From contig CASCGD010000017.1 in assembly GCA_949132985.1 (NCBI GenBank), positions 1 through 37,183 on the forward strand: 37,183 nt of DNA, given 5' to 3'. Each line of letters starts with the position of its first letter. The first letter of the stretch is position 1. The DNA comes from an uncultured Lachnospiraceae bacterium. GTDB taxonomy: Bacteria; Bacillota; Clostridia; Lachnospirales; Lachnospiraceae. The position numbers and the translations under genes were made by a program. Positions 1 to 7,758 of this stretch are shown piece after piece. A model generated the notes under the pieces. That model ran no database searches. It was not told where the DNA came from and saw only the letters and a program-made list of their open reading frames with translations.

Positions 1-54
1 ACAAATCGCATCGTTGGTCTTGCGGTCGTCCTCAACAATTAGTAGTGTTGCCAT
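1..54 (-). CDS. Response regulator, N-terminal fragment (cut by window edge)
   Basis: Only the first 18 codons are inside the window. They read MATLLIVEDDRKTNDAIC, the beta1 strand and acidic pair (IVEDD) that open a receiver domain. The start is well supported: AAGGAGGTG lies seven bases upstream of the ATG. The gene runs off the left edge, so the output domain is unknown. It follows the MacB-like gene on the same strand, separated by about 126 bases that contain a promoter-like sequence. It may therefore be transcribed alone as well as by read-through from the transporter operon. It is distinct from the response regulator at 7759. Confidence 0.85.
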   Translation of the reverse strand, partial: MATLLIVEDDRKTNDAIC

Positions 55-74
55 TTTAGCACCTCCTTGGAAAC

Positions 75-83
75 AGTATAGCA
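75..83 (-). promoter_or_regulatory. Extended -10 promoter for the left-edge response regulator
   Basis: Read on the minus strand this is TGCTATACT, an extended -10, about 20 bases upstream of the AAGGAGGTG ribosome binding site. No good -35 is visible at 17 bp. A weak hairpin (AATTTTG/CAAAATT, about 105-126) lies further upstream and could mark the end of the preceding transcript. Confidence 0.5.
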
Positions 84-180
84 TGGGAATGTGGAATGGG
101 TATGAAATTTTGGACTTTTTCAAAATTATAAATAGTTTTGGCGTGTAGTCAACCGTATCTGCTTCATGCCCCGTATCCGA

Positions 181-1107
181 TCACTCTTCTGATCGTTGAC
201 AGTCAGAGAGATTACAAACTCTCTTGCACCATACGCAGGAAACCATCCCGCCTTTGCCAGCCTGAAACAAGTACACAACAGCCGACCAGACGCAGACAAC
301 CTCAAGCGCCCGGTTCCACATCAGCGCCACGCACTGCTTTTCATAACAGACCTCCAGGCTATTTTTATGCACACGCATCATCCGGTCAACGTCCTGCTTC
401 ATATTTTCATAATTTCTCTTCCAGCCGGAAAAATCAGACCACTTTCCGGGAACGAGCCCGGAAATCCACGAGAGGTTCCGCAGGTAATCAAAGCGGAGCA
501 CCGCGCCCTCCAGCCCGTTTTGCATCAAAAACGCTTCCCCGTCCGCTGCCTTTTTAGAGGATAGCGTAACGCGGTCATAGCAGGGCGCTTCCTCTTTTCC
601 CGTATCTTCTGTCCCGCCTTTCAGGCTTCCCATGACAATCACACCCTCTTCCGGTCGGTGAACCACTCCGCGGATGCTTCGGGCTTCTGTTCCGATACAG
701 ACCTCATCCCCGACGACTTTCGTGCTTCCAAACAGCTCCCATGCCGTCTTTTCCCCGATGAGGCACCCTTTCTCATCCTCCGATGCCAAAACCGCCGTCT
801 GGGGCAAAATCAGCTCACAATCGCCGCGCAGGATGATCACGTCGGCCTTTACGCTCCGCCCCAAATCCGGATCTGAGATGTGCCTGTCCGCCAGCTCACC
901 CCACACCGTAAACGCCGCCGCATCTTCCTGATGCTCCCCTGCCAAAAGCGCCTGTGCATCTCCTTCCGATAAAGGCTCTACCAGAGACAGCGTCACGCCC
1001 CGGCCCACACCGTCCGCACCGTTTTCTGCCCGTTCCGCCCCAAATGCAAAGCCTGCCGCCGCCAGAATCAGGGCCATGGCGAGCAGCAGGCTTCCCCTGC
1101 GCTTCAC
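181..1107 (-). CDS. MacB-like extracytoplasmic-domain protein, apparently without the FtsX membrane domain
   Basis: This 308-residue protein has an N-terminal signal or anchor helix (about residues 5-23) and then an extracytoplasmic domain. The segment around residues 115-150 (GCLIGEKTAWELFGS, then VVGDEVCIG and IRGVVH) resembles the MacB periplasmic core domain. MacB/YknZ permeases normally continue with three or more membrane helices of the FtsX domain. Here only one weak hydrophobic stretch (about 268-285) follows, and the protein ends in a cysteine-rich tail. There is no room downstream for a frameshifted remainder before the next promoter. Its start overlaps the adaptor stop by four bases, so the two are translationally coupled. 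Assignment is by motif resemblance only. It may be a truncated permease or a dedicated adaptor partner. Confidence 0.55.
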   Translation of the reverse strand: MKRRGSLLLAMALILAAAGFAFGAERAENGADGVGRGVTLSLVEPLSEGDAQALLAGEHQEDAAAFTVWGELADRHISDPDLGRSVKADVIILRGDCELILPQTAVLASEDEKGCLIGEKTAWELFGSTKVVGDEVCIGTEARSIRGVVHRPEEGVIVMGSLKGGTEDTGKEEAPCYDRVTLSSKKAADGEAFLMQNGLEGAVLRFDYLRNLSWISGLVPGKWSDFSGWKRNYENMKQDVDRMMRVHKNSLEVCYEKQCVALMWNRALEVVCVWSAVVYLFQAGKGGMVSCVWCKRVCNLSDCQRSEE

Positions 1108-2909
1108 TCCTCCTGCAGACGAACTGTCTCGCCCGCTGAAATCATCTGGTCGGAATCAATAATAATCTGGCTTTCCTCCGTCAGGCTGCTGTCGGTGACC
1201 GCAGCATACATTCCGTTTTTCTCGGCAACTGTTACCTCCGTGCGAAGCGCCACAAAGCTTCCCCCAAGCACCGTCTCCTCCGGCTCCATTACATACACAA
1301 AATTCCGCTCATTTTCCGTATGTACGGCGGAAACTGGTATCGTTATACCGTACTCCTCCGACTGCTTTGCCAGCTCCATGAACGCATACGCCCCGAGGGT
1401 GAATGTATCCTTCGGCACATAGACCGTTACCTTCACCGTCTCATCCTCATTTGTCTCGGTTGACAGAACCGTAAGCTCCTCACAGACCTGATCCCCGCTC
1501 TTGAGCGTAACCGGATCCCCGGTCATTACATACACGGCATCCTCCTTGCTGATCTGCGTGGTAAAGCTCATGCCGCCGGACGTATCAGACATGAGAAACG
1601 CCGCCGTATCCATGGACTTCTGCCCCACTATCAGCTGCACCTGTGTGACTGTTCCGTCCACCTCCGCAATGATTTTCCCGCCGTTTTTCCTCTCCTTCAT
1701 AAGCAGCGCAAGCTGCCGCTCTTTGCGCTCGATGGCAAGCTGATTGACGGCAGCTGAATTGTCCTTCAAACCTGTCTTTGATGAATCCTCGACGGCGCGT
1801 TTTGCCTGCCGCTCCTTTTCCTCCTGTAAACGCGCTTGCTCCTGCCTTTGGAGCCTGGCATCCTTAAGCGCTTCCTTTGCCGCCTGTACGGCAGGATCCT
1901 CCGCGGCATCCTCCCCGCTCTCCAAAAATTCATCCAGCTTTAACTGCGCATCATCCCACTTCTGCTTCGCCTCGTTTACAAGCTTCGCCCAGGTTTCCGC
2001 CGTGCTGTCGTAATCCTCCTTTGCCCGCTCGATTGCCTGCTCACGCTCTTTTTTCTGTTCCATGGCAACATCCGTCAGTTCCTTCAGCTGAAGCTGCAGT
2101 GACGCGATCTCAGTCTGAAGCGCAGCAATCTGGTCATTCACGCTGGCGATGCTTCCCTCACCCTCCCACATGCTCCGATACAGCTCATTGATTCTGCGCT
2201 GCTTCTGAGTGATTTCCAACCGTATGCGCTCAATATCATAGCTTTCCGACGGTTCCTTCGATGCATCCTCCAATGCGCGCTTCGCAAGAAGAAGGGCATC
2301 TTTCTCCTGCCCGACCACCGTCTCGTACTCCTTTTTCGCTGCATCCACAGCTTTCGCCAGCTCCTCCGATTTCTGCTCGTACGCCTCTTGCTCCTGCTTT
2401 TTCGCCTGCTCCTTTGCCTCCTTTACTTTCTGCTTTGCGTCCTCCACCCGTTCATCCGCCTCTTGTTCCTGCGCCTTTCCATCGGAAAGCGTATTGTCAT
2501 AGTCCTCCTTCGCACGGCCTGTCGCCTTGCTTTTTTCGCGCGCATCCTCCTGCTCTCTGGCGGCAATCGCCTGATTTAACAGGCGCAGCTCCTCGATCTC
2601 ATCCGAAACGCTGTTTATCTTTTCATTGATACTGTCCATGTCAAGAAGTGCCAGAACATCGCCCTTTTTCACCGCCTGACCCTCTTTTACCCGGACATCC
2701 GCCACAAGCACATCCGCCGGGGCATAGACCGGGCGTTCATCCATCTTTTCAATGATACCGTCCCCGTTTACCGTGTGCACGATCCTGCGCGCCTCGGGCT
2801 GCTCCACACGCACCTGTGCTACCGTAAAGGATGCCGCCGCCCGCGAGATCGCGGTTAAAAGCAGCATCACCGCCAACAAAAATGTAAATGCCTTTCCAAG
2901 CTTTCCCAC
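1104..2909 (-). CDS. HlyD/YknX-type membrane-fusion (adaptor) protein with long coiled coil
   Basis: This 601-residue protein has an N-terminal membrane helix (about 7-25). A first lipoyl-type half domain follows (PADVLVADVRVKEGQAVKKG, about 64-83), then a coiled coil of roughly 300 residues rich in Lys, Glu, Gln and Ala. The second lipoyl half is near 415-433 (IIAEVDGTVTQVQLIVGQ), and a beta-barrel/MPD-like C-terminus comes last. This is the order of periplasmic adaptor proteins of MacA/HlyD/YknX type, but the coiled coil is unusually long. It starts with GTG, eight bases after GGAGGAGGG, a site supplied by the end of the repeat at 2925-3100. It sits between two importer permeases and the MacB-like gene. 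No export ATPase is visible. Family assignment is firm; the partner and substrate are unknown. Confidence 0.85.
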   Translation of the reverse strand: MGKLGKAFTFLLAVMLLLTAISRAAASFTVAQVRVEQPEARRIVHTVNGDGIIEKMDERPVYAPADVLVADVRVKEGQAVKKGDVLALLDMDSINEKINSVSDEIEELRLLNQAIAAREQEDAREKSKATGRAKEDYDNTLSDGKAQEQEADERVEDAKQKVKEAKEQAKKQEQEAYEQKSEELAKAVDAAKKEYETVVGQEKDALLLAKRALEDASKEPSESYDIERIRLEITQKQRRINELYRSMWEGEGSIASVNDQIAALQTEIASLQLQLKELTDVAMEQKKEREQAIERAKEDYDSTAETWAKLVNEAKQKWDDAQLKLDEFLESGEDAAEDPAVQAAKEALKDARLQRQEQARLQEEKERQAKRAVEDSSKTGLKDNSAAVNQLAIERKERQLALLMKERKNGGKIIAEVDGTVTQVQLIVGQKSMDTAAFLMSDTSGGMSFTTQISKEDAVYVMTGDPVTLKSGDQVCEELTVLSTETNEDETVKVTVYVPKDTFTLGAYAFMELAKQSEEYGITIPVSAVHTENERNFVYVMEPEETVLGGSFVALRTEVTVAEKNGMYAAVTDSSLTEESQIIIDSDQMISAGETVRLQEE

Positions 2910-2924
2910 GTTGCCCTCCTCCTA

Positions 2925-3013
2925 TCTCATGGTAACGGCACGCGCCGCTTCGCGTCTCCTGCCATATCGTCGGAAGCCATTCCACAAATGCTTCGCATTT
3001 TGCCTTCCTCCTA
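2925..3013 (-). repeat. Dispersed SD/ATG hairpin repeat, copy B (89 bp)
   Basis: Directly follows copy A in tandem. On the minus strand it starts TAGGAGGAAGGCAAAATG, passes through the AAATGC-GAA-GCATTT hairpin, and ends just before the TAGGAGG that serves the adaptor gene. Its second half has diverged from copy A. It carries an ATG-initiated frame of 23 codons ending in TGA. Confidence 0.85.
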
Positions 3014-3100
3014 TCAAAAGGTTGCGCCCGTTCGCCTCCGCTCGCGGGCAAATCGTCGGAAGCCATTCCAAAAAATGCTTCGCATTTTGCCTTCCTCCTA
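3014..3100 (-). repeat. Dispersed SD/ATG hairpin repeat, copy A (87 bp)
   Basis: On the minus strand this starts with the TAG stop of the upstream permease, reading TAGGAGGAAGGCAAAATG. It then forms the perfect hairpin AAAATGC-GAA-GCATTTT and continues through a GCCCG/CGGGC inverted pair. Inside is a 23-codon reading frame from 3085 to 3014 (begins MRSIFWNGF) with its own Shine-Dalgarno sequence and a TGA stop, followed at once by the next TAGGAGG. Sister copies are at 2925-3013, 3980-4065, 27088-27176 and 32613-32698. Confidence 0.9.
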
Positions 3101-3964
3101 TTCCTTGACCGCTCCCGCCATAATCCCCTGCTCCAGGTACTGCTGTCCCATCCCAAACACGAGTACCGGCGGCAGCAGCGCCACAAACGAGCAGCACAGT
3201 GCGAACCCCATCCGGTCAGCCTTCACCTCGGGCAGATAAAGAGAGAGCGGCATCCGGCTTTTTGTCTGCAAAAATACCAGCGGCTGCTCGATCATACTGA
3301 AGCATTCCAAAAATTGCAGCACGAGCGCCGAGAGGATACCCGACGCCCCCAGACGAAGTCCAATCAGAAAAAAAATCTTCAGTTCTCCAGCCCCGTCGAT
3401 GCGCGCCGACTCCAAAAGCTCCTCGGGTATCCCGCAAAAAAAACGGTACATTACAAACACGGAGAAGGTCGAAAATGCGCCAGGCAAAATAATCGACCAG
3501 AGTGAATCCAAAAGCCCCAGATGATCCAACACCAGATACTCCGAGAGCATCGTCACCTGAAACGGCAGCATCATGAGCAAGATACAGAGCATATAAAATA
3601 CCTTTCTGCCCGGAACCGGATAGCGCGCAAGTCCCCACGCCGCAGGCAGGCCAAACAGAAACTGCCCGCCTAAAATTCCTCCGGTGATCGCCATCGTGTT
3701 CCAGAACATATGAAAGAATTCCGGCGAATCAAAAAAGAGCCGTACCGCGTTGCGCAGCGTCGGATAGAGCGGAAACAGCCGCCAACCGGCAAAGCCGTCC
3801 GTGCGAATCAGAAACGGCCCGAGATATTCGTTTAGTTCCCCGTTTCCCATCAGGCTGCCGCAGGCCAGAAAAAAAAGCGGCGCCACCGTCAGCGCTGCAA
3901 AGACAGCGAGCACAAAGACGGTCAGCAGTTTTCCAAACCTTTTAGCCATGTTTATGCTCCGCAT
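3098..3964 (-). CDS. Carbohydrate ABC transporter permease, MalG type (CUT1)
   Basis: This 288-residue inner-membrane protein has about six hydrophobic segments. The permease EAA loop lies in the C-terminal half (ELLESARIDGAGELKIFFLI), where it would dock the ATPase. It ends with the GAVKE tail usual for MalG-like subunits. The start chosen, ATG at 3964, follows AGGAGG in the repeat at 3970-4065, and its first codons (MRSI) come from repeat-like sequence. A second ATG five codons on (MAKRF) is possible. It is the second permease of the importer whose binding protein is at 4892-7204. No ATPase gene is seen, as is common when CUT1 systems share an MsmK-like ATPase. Confidence 0.9.
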   Translation of the reverse strand: MRSINMAKRFGKLLTVFVLAVFAALTVAPLFFLACGSLMGNGELNEYLGPFLIRTDGFAGWRLFPLYPTLRNAVRLFFDSPEFFHMFWNTMAITGGILGGQFLFGLPAAWGLARYPVPGRKVFYMLCILLMMLPFQVTMLSEYLVLDHLGLLDSLWSIILPGAFSTFSVFVMYRFFCGIPEELLESARIDGAGELKIFFLIGLRLGASGILSALVLQFLECFSMIEQPLVFLQTKSRMPLSLYLPEVKADRMGFALCCSFVALLPPVLVFGMGQQYLEQGIMAGAVKE

Positions 3965-3979
3965 TTAGCCTTCCTCCTA

Positions 3980-4065
3980 TCAAAAGGTTGCGCCCGTTCG
4001 CCTCCGCTCGCGGGCAAATCGTCGGAAGCCATTCCACAAATGCTTCGCATTTAGCCTTCCTCCTC
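3980..4065 (-). repeat. Dispersed SD/ATG hairpin repeat, copy C (86 bp)
   Basis: Located between the two permease genes. On the minus strand its first bases encode the last residues of the upstream permease (EEEG then TAA). After the hairpin and the GCCCG/CGGGC pair, the following TAGGAGGAAGGCTAAATGCG supplies both the ribosome binding site and the start codon of the downstream permease. Bases from 4026 down to 3980 are nearly identical to copy A. Confidence 0.9.
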
Positions 4066-4905
4066 CCACGAGCGCTGCAGGATCCACACGAAGCCCCCGA
4101 TTACGAGCGCCAGCAGCACGCTCCCCGCCGCCATCTTATCCACCGAAAGGTCTAAAAACCAGTTGTTGAACAAGTGCTGCAGCAAATAAATATCCTCCTG
4201 CGGATAGTTGCCGCTTACCAGATACGCCTCGCGGAATACCTTGAACGAATTTAAGAGCGATAGCACAACGATCGTAAAGATCATCGGCTTCATGAGCGGC
4301 AAGGTGATCTTAAAGAAACACGCCACCCGCCCCGCCCCGTCGATCTGAGCCGCCTCGTAGACGCTTTCAGGCACGCTCGCCAGACCTGCAAGCCACAGAA
4401 CGATCGAGTAGCCAAGATTTTTCCATATATAGCTGAACACGAGCACGGCAAACGCCGCTTTGGTATTCATCCAGTCTACGGGCGCAATTTCCACCAACCC
4501 GAGCAGACCGTTCACAAAGCCATGCAGGTCAAACATGAGCTGCCACAAAAGCACCACCGATGCCGCCGGGATCGCCATCGGCAGCAGAAACGCACTCTTG
4601 CAGACGGTTTTCAGTTTGTTGCCCAGCCCGTTTACAAGCAGTGCTAAAAGCAGCGAGAGCAGCAGCAAAAGCGGCAGACACACGAGCACAAAGCGCACGG
4701 TATTTTTAGCTGCAAGCAGAAAAGCCGTATTCCCGAACACCGTCCGGTAATTACTCACCCCGCAGAAGCGGCCGCCTGCCGCCTGTACAAACGAACGGCG
4801 CACCACATCCCCAAAGGGAATAAGGTAAAACACGGCAATTCCGAAGAAGCCCGGCAGCAGGAACAAAAGTCCCGCTGCCTTTCTGCGCTTCCTACTCGGA
4901 GACAT
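4051..4905 (-). CDS. Sugar ABC transporter permease, MalF type (CUT1)
   Basis: About 284 residues and six hydrophobic segments. The N-terminus is basic (MSPSRKRRKAAGLLFLLPG) and the EAA motif is SVYEAAQIDGAGRVACFFKI. I place the start at 4905 rather than the farther in-frame ATG at 4986. AGAAGGTG lies seven bases before 4905, overlap with the binding-protein gene is then only 14 bases, and the protein begins like other MalF proteins. It would form the heteromeric membrane channel with the MalG-type subunit downstream. Its last codons lie inside a repeat copy. Confidence 0.88.
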   Translation of the reverse strand: MSPSRKRRKAAGLLFLLPGFFGIAVFYLIPFGDVVRRSFVQAAGGRFCGVSNYRTVFGNTAFLLAAKNTVRFVLVCLPLLLLLSLLLALLVNGLGNKLKTVCKSAFLLPMAIPAASVVLLWQLMFDLHGFVNGLLGLVEIAPVDWMNTKAAFAVLVFSYIWKNLGYSIVLWLAGLASVPESVYEAAQIDGAGRVACFFKITLPLMKPMIFTIVVLSLLNSFKVFREAYLVSGNYPQEDIYLLQHLFNNWFLDLSVDKMAAGSVLLALVIGGFVWILQRSWEEEG

Positions 4906-7204
4906 ACAACCGCACCTTCTGCACAATCGCGCCGACGGCATCCTCCAGCGATTTCTCGCCGCGCAGATAACCCGCGCCCTCACCAATCACAAGATCCATC
5001 ACCACACGGTCGTTCCAGATCGGTACCTCCAGGCTTTCCAGCATTTCGGTCAGCGCCTGCTTCTGCTCCTCGCCCAGCTTCTTCACATTATAGCCAAACT
5101 CGATTCCGTCCACCCCGCTTCCGCCGATACTGTATTCCTTTCCGTTTTCACACTCAGCTGCATACGCCTTACGGTTTACCGAAAAGCCGTACGTCATCTG
5201 GGCCTGACCTTCCTCAGAGAGCGCCGTCCGCAAAAAATCCTTCGCAAGCTCGTTGTCCTTCGCCGCCTCCGTAAGTCCCAGGCACACAAGCGGCCCGAAG
5301 GTCTTTTGCCCTTCACCGCAGAGCAGCTCAAAGCTTCCCGGCTTCGCGCTCTCTATGCCGTAGAGATCCTGCACGAATCTTACGCCGCAGAGCGTTCCGA
5401 GGGAAAGCCTTGCCTGGCCTATCACGCGGTCCGTGCTTCCGCTGTTGACCGTACCATAAAGCGTTTGTCCCTGATAAAGCCCCCATACGTCGCTAGAGTA
5501 CGAATGCGGCACCCGCTCCTTCTCCTCATAGCCGTCCAGATCGTAGAGTGTCTTTGCTGCCTCAAGGCTGCTCTTTAGCGCCTGCTCGTCGATTCCGTCC
5601 GCACTTTTCCACGACGCGCTGTAGACGTCATAGATTGTATACAAAAGCATCTCTGCGCACTGCGCCCCGAGCATCGGCGTATCCTTTTCCTTCAATTCCG
5701 AGATGACCCTGGCAAGCTCCTCCGGCGCTCCGCCGACCGGACCGATCCCCTCATCTTTCTCGACCAGCGTGGAGTAAAACCGCAGTGGAACCTGATAAAC
5801 CCCGCCGTCCTTCTGGTAAGCATCCGTAATATTTGTAAAAAGTCCGTCCGCACTGTCCGCGTCTGCGACAATATCTGCAATATCACACAAAATACCCTTC
5901 TCAATATAGCTGTCCGCCGGAAGTCCGTCAAGCACGAGCACATCCGGACCGTTGCCCGCCATGATCTGGGTGTTCAGCGTTTTGATCGCATCCTCCGCCG
6001 TCACACTGTCATCTCCGGACATGCCAACCGTCTTTTTCACAAATACATCCTGATTCTGTTTTCGGAACATGCTCACTGCCTGCTGCAAAATCTCAGAATC
6101 CTCCAGAGCATAAACGCTTAACTGTTTTTCAGGCACAACCGGCGCATCCTTATCATACGCATAGCTGTAGCATCGCTCGTGGCCCAGAGAATCCACGGAA
6201 AATACAAGAAAATGCTCGTCGTCAAAGCGCATCAGGTCACGAAATGCCGTACTCGTATCCCCGACACTCATCAGCTCTCCGTTTGCAAGCTGCTCTGTCG
6301 TGCTTCCTCCCTGCTTATGGTAAAAGATGCCGTCGTGGTTCACAAAGTAGACCTCCTGCGCACTCTCGCCCGTTGTAAGCATCGTGCCAAAGATAGCGCT
6401 GTCGTTGTTGTTTACCATAACGCCAAGGGCATCCGTCAGCACCGCATCCTCCGAAAGAATGGTTCCTTCGGCCGCATCCATCAGCCGAACGCCGCTTTTC
6501 GTCAAAACCGCAAGCATATCCTTTAACGGAATCACATCGAACACGTCCGCCCCGACGGACTGCGACACATCGCTCACCGTACCGCCCGCCGTGTCCACCT
6601 CGTAAATCTTCGCGTTCAGATCAACAATGAACAGCTTTCCGCCTGCATAGCCTGCCGAGACGATCATGTTCTTATCGTCACCCCCGGAATCTCCCTCATA
6701 GGCCGGCATGTTCGTGATCGCAAGCTCCTTTACAGAGCCGTCCGGCGCGGCCAGTCCGATATGCGCCTCCGCATTCGAATTGAAATATCCGATCAACGCC
6801 GCGGAACCGTCCGCCGGATTGACTGCCGCCTGTGAATAATTGCCGTTTCCGTAATCGATGGAAACCTCCTCCCAGCTTTTACCCTGATCCTTCGAGCATT
6901 CGCGGTAGAGTGAAACGCGGTTTTCGTCATAGCCAACCAGTACTATCGAGCCGTCATCGCACATCCGCACGCCGAGAAGGCTGTTCACCGCTTCCGGCAG
7001 CTCCAGCTCCGCCTCAATAAAACGCCCCTTCGCGTTTCCCGCCGCATCAGTGCCCTCTGCTTTGTCTCCTGCGCCATCCTGAGCGCCGCCCGCATCCGGG
7101 GCGTTTTTGTTTGCCGCCTCGTCCTTGCCGCTGCACCCGGTCAGCCCCGTCACTGACATACAGGCGCACAAAATGAGCGCCGCCATTTTTTTCCGTTTTT
7201 TCAT
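4892..7204 (-). CDS. Lipoprotein fusing a beta-propeller-like domain to an extracellular solute-binding protein
   Basis: The protein is 770 residues, nearly twice the length of a normal sugar-binding lipoprotein. A lipobox (LTGC, Cys24) predicts membrane anchoring. A low-complexity Gly/Ala/Asp linker follows. Residues about 62-355 form short repeating beta segments, including an Asp-box-like turn (SKDQGKSW, 104-111) as in sialidase or BNR propellers. Residues about 360-770 resemble a family 1 solute-binding protein (QLSVYALEDSEILQQAVSMF, then GPDVLVLDG, then the late AKDFLRTALSEEGQAQM segment). It leads the operon, with AAGGAGAT eight bases before the ATG. The propeller may sense or grip a second ligand; that is inference. 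Ligand unknown. Confidence 0.8.
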   Translation of the reverse strand: MKKRKKMAALILCACMSVTGLTGCSGKDEAANKNAPDAGGAQDGAGDKAEGTDAAGNAKGRFIEAELELPEAVNSLLGVRMCDDGSIVLVGYDENRVSLYRECSKDQGKSWEEVSIDYGNGNYSQAAVNPADGSAALIGYFNSNAEAHIGLAAPDGSVKELAITNMPAYEGDSGGDDKNMIVSAGYAGGKLFIVDLNAKIYEVDTAGGTVSDVSQSVGADVFDVIPLKDMLAVLTKSGVRLMDAAEGTILSEDAVLTDALGVMVNNNDSAIFGTMLTTGESAQEVYFVNHDGIFYHKQGGSTTEQLANGELMSVGDTSTAFRDLMRFDDEHFLVFSVDSLGHERCYSYAYDKDAPVVPEKQLSVYALEDSEILQQAVSMFRKQNQDVFVKKTVGMSGDDSVTAEDAIKTLNTQIMAGNGPDVLVLDGLPADSYIEKGILCDIADIVADADSADGLFTNITDAYQKDGGVYQVPLRFYSTLVEKDEGIGPVGGAPEELARVISELKEKDTPMLGAQCAEMLLYTIYDVYSASWKSADGIDEQALKSSLEAAKTLYDLDGYEEKERVPHSYSSDVWGLYQGQTLYGTVNSGSTDRVIGQARLSLGTLCGVRFVQDLYGIESAKPGSFELLCGEGQKTFGPLVCLGLTEAAKDNELAKDFLRTALSEEGQAQMTYGFSVNRKAYAAECENGKEYSIGGSGVDGIEFGYNVKKLGEEQKQALTEMLESLEVPIWNDRVVMDLVIGEGAGYLRGEKSLEDAVGAIVQKVRLYVSE

Positions 7205-7758
7205 GTAATCGCATCTCCTTTTCCGCAGCAGCCCGGCCCAAAACTGCAGCCGGAGTCACATTCCCCTGCAGTCATGGCATGGCCCCTGAACACACCGGAA
7301 ATTTTCTCACTTTCCCGGACTGCCGGATGCCGGCCCGGTCCGAAGCCGCCGCTGTTTTCAAACTTCCTTCTTACTAAGATACCGCCCGCAAAGCTCACGT
7401 CACGGAGATATCCTCTTACACCTGCCATCATAGCAAATCAACCTTTAAACTATCTTTAAATCAGCCTTAAAATTTTCACAAAAATTTAAAGGATTCTTAA
7501 AGGCTTTTTCTGCTACAATAAAAAAGAATCTATTTCTATTCAGAAGCCGTCGATGATGAGCCGGTATCCGGCCATTCATTCGCCGATAACCAGCCGCAGA
7601 CAGACTGTTTCCGAACAAAACCGTTGGAAAACTCCGGTGCTCAGTGAGGTGTTTTCAAGCTTGACACCGCTGCTTTTGAAATCGAGCGGATTGCATCTTT
7701 GTCCGAGCCGGACTGCCCGCCTGCGGCGTGACTAATTATATGAATAAGGAGCAATGAC
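7205..7758. promoter_or_regulatory. Divergent control region with OmpR-type half-site array
   Basis: A 554-bp region between the binding-protein operon and the two-component genes. Five TTTAAA or CTTAAA half-sites start at 7444, 7455, 7466, 7485 and 7496, giving 11-bp spacing within each group. This is the layout used by OmpR/PhoB-type regulators. On the plus strand TACAAT (7514-7519) is a -10 whose -35 position coincides with the last two half-sites. On the minus strand TGCTATGAT (-10 at 7427-7432) has its -35 position within the first two. The nearby response regulator (7759) is the likely binder. The rest of the region shows no clear gene. Confidence 0.6.

Noticed and set aside
2749..3197. 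Minus-strand frames reading across the tandem repeat copies at 2925-3100
   Set aside because: They are in other frames than the permease and adaptor genes. Their repeated KAKCEAF and WLPTI peptides come only from the repeat.
2964..4065. CRISPR array
   Set aside because: The repeats are 86-89 bp units at gene junctions, without short regular repeats and unique spacers, and no cas genes are nearby.
4906..4986. Longer N-terminus (start at 4986) for the MalF-type permease
   Set aside because: It would add 27 Arg/Cys-rich residues overlapping the binding-protein gene. The ATG at 4905 has a proper ribosome binding site and a family-like N-terminus.
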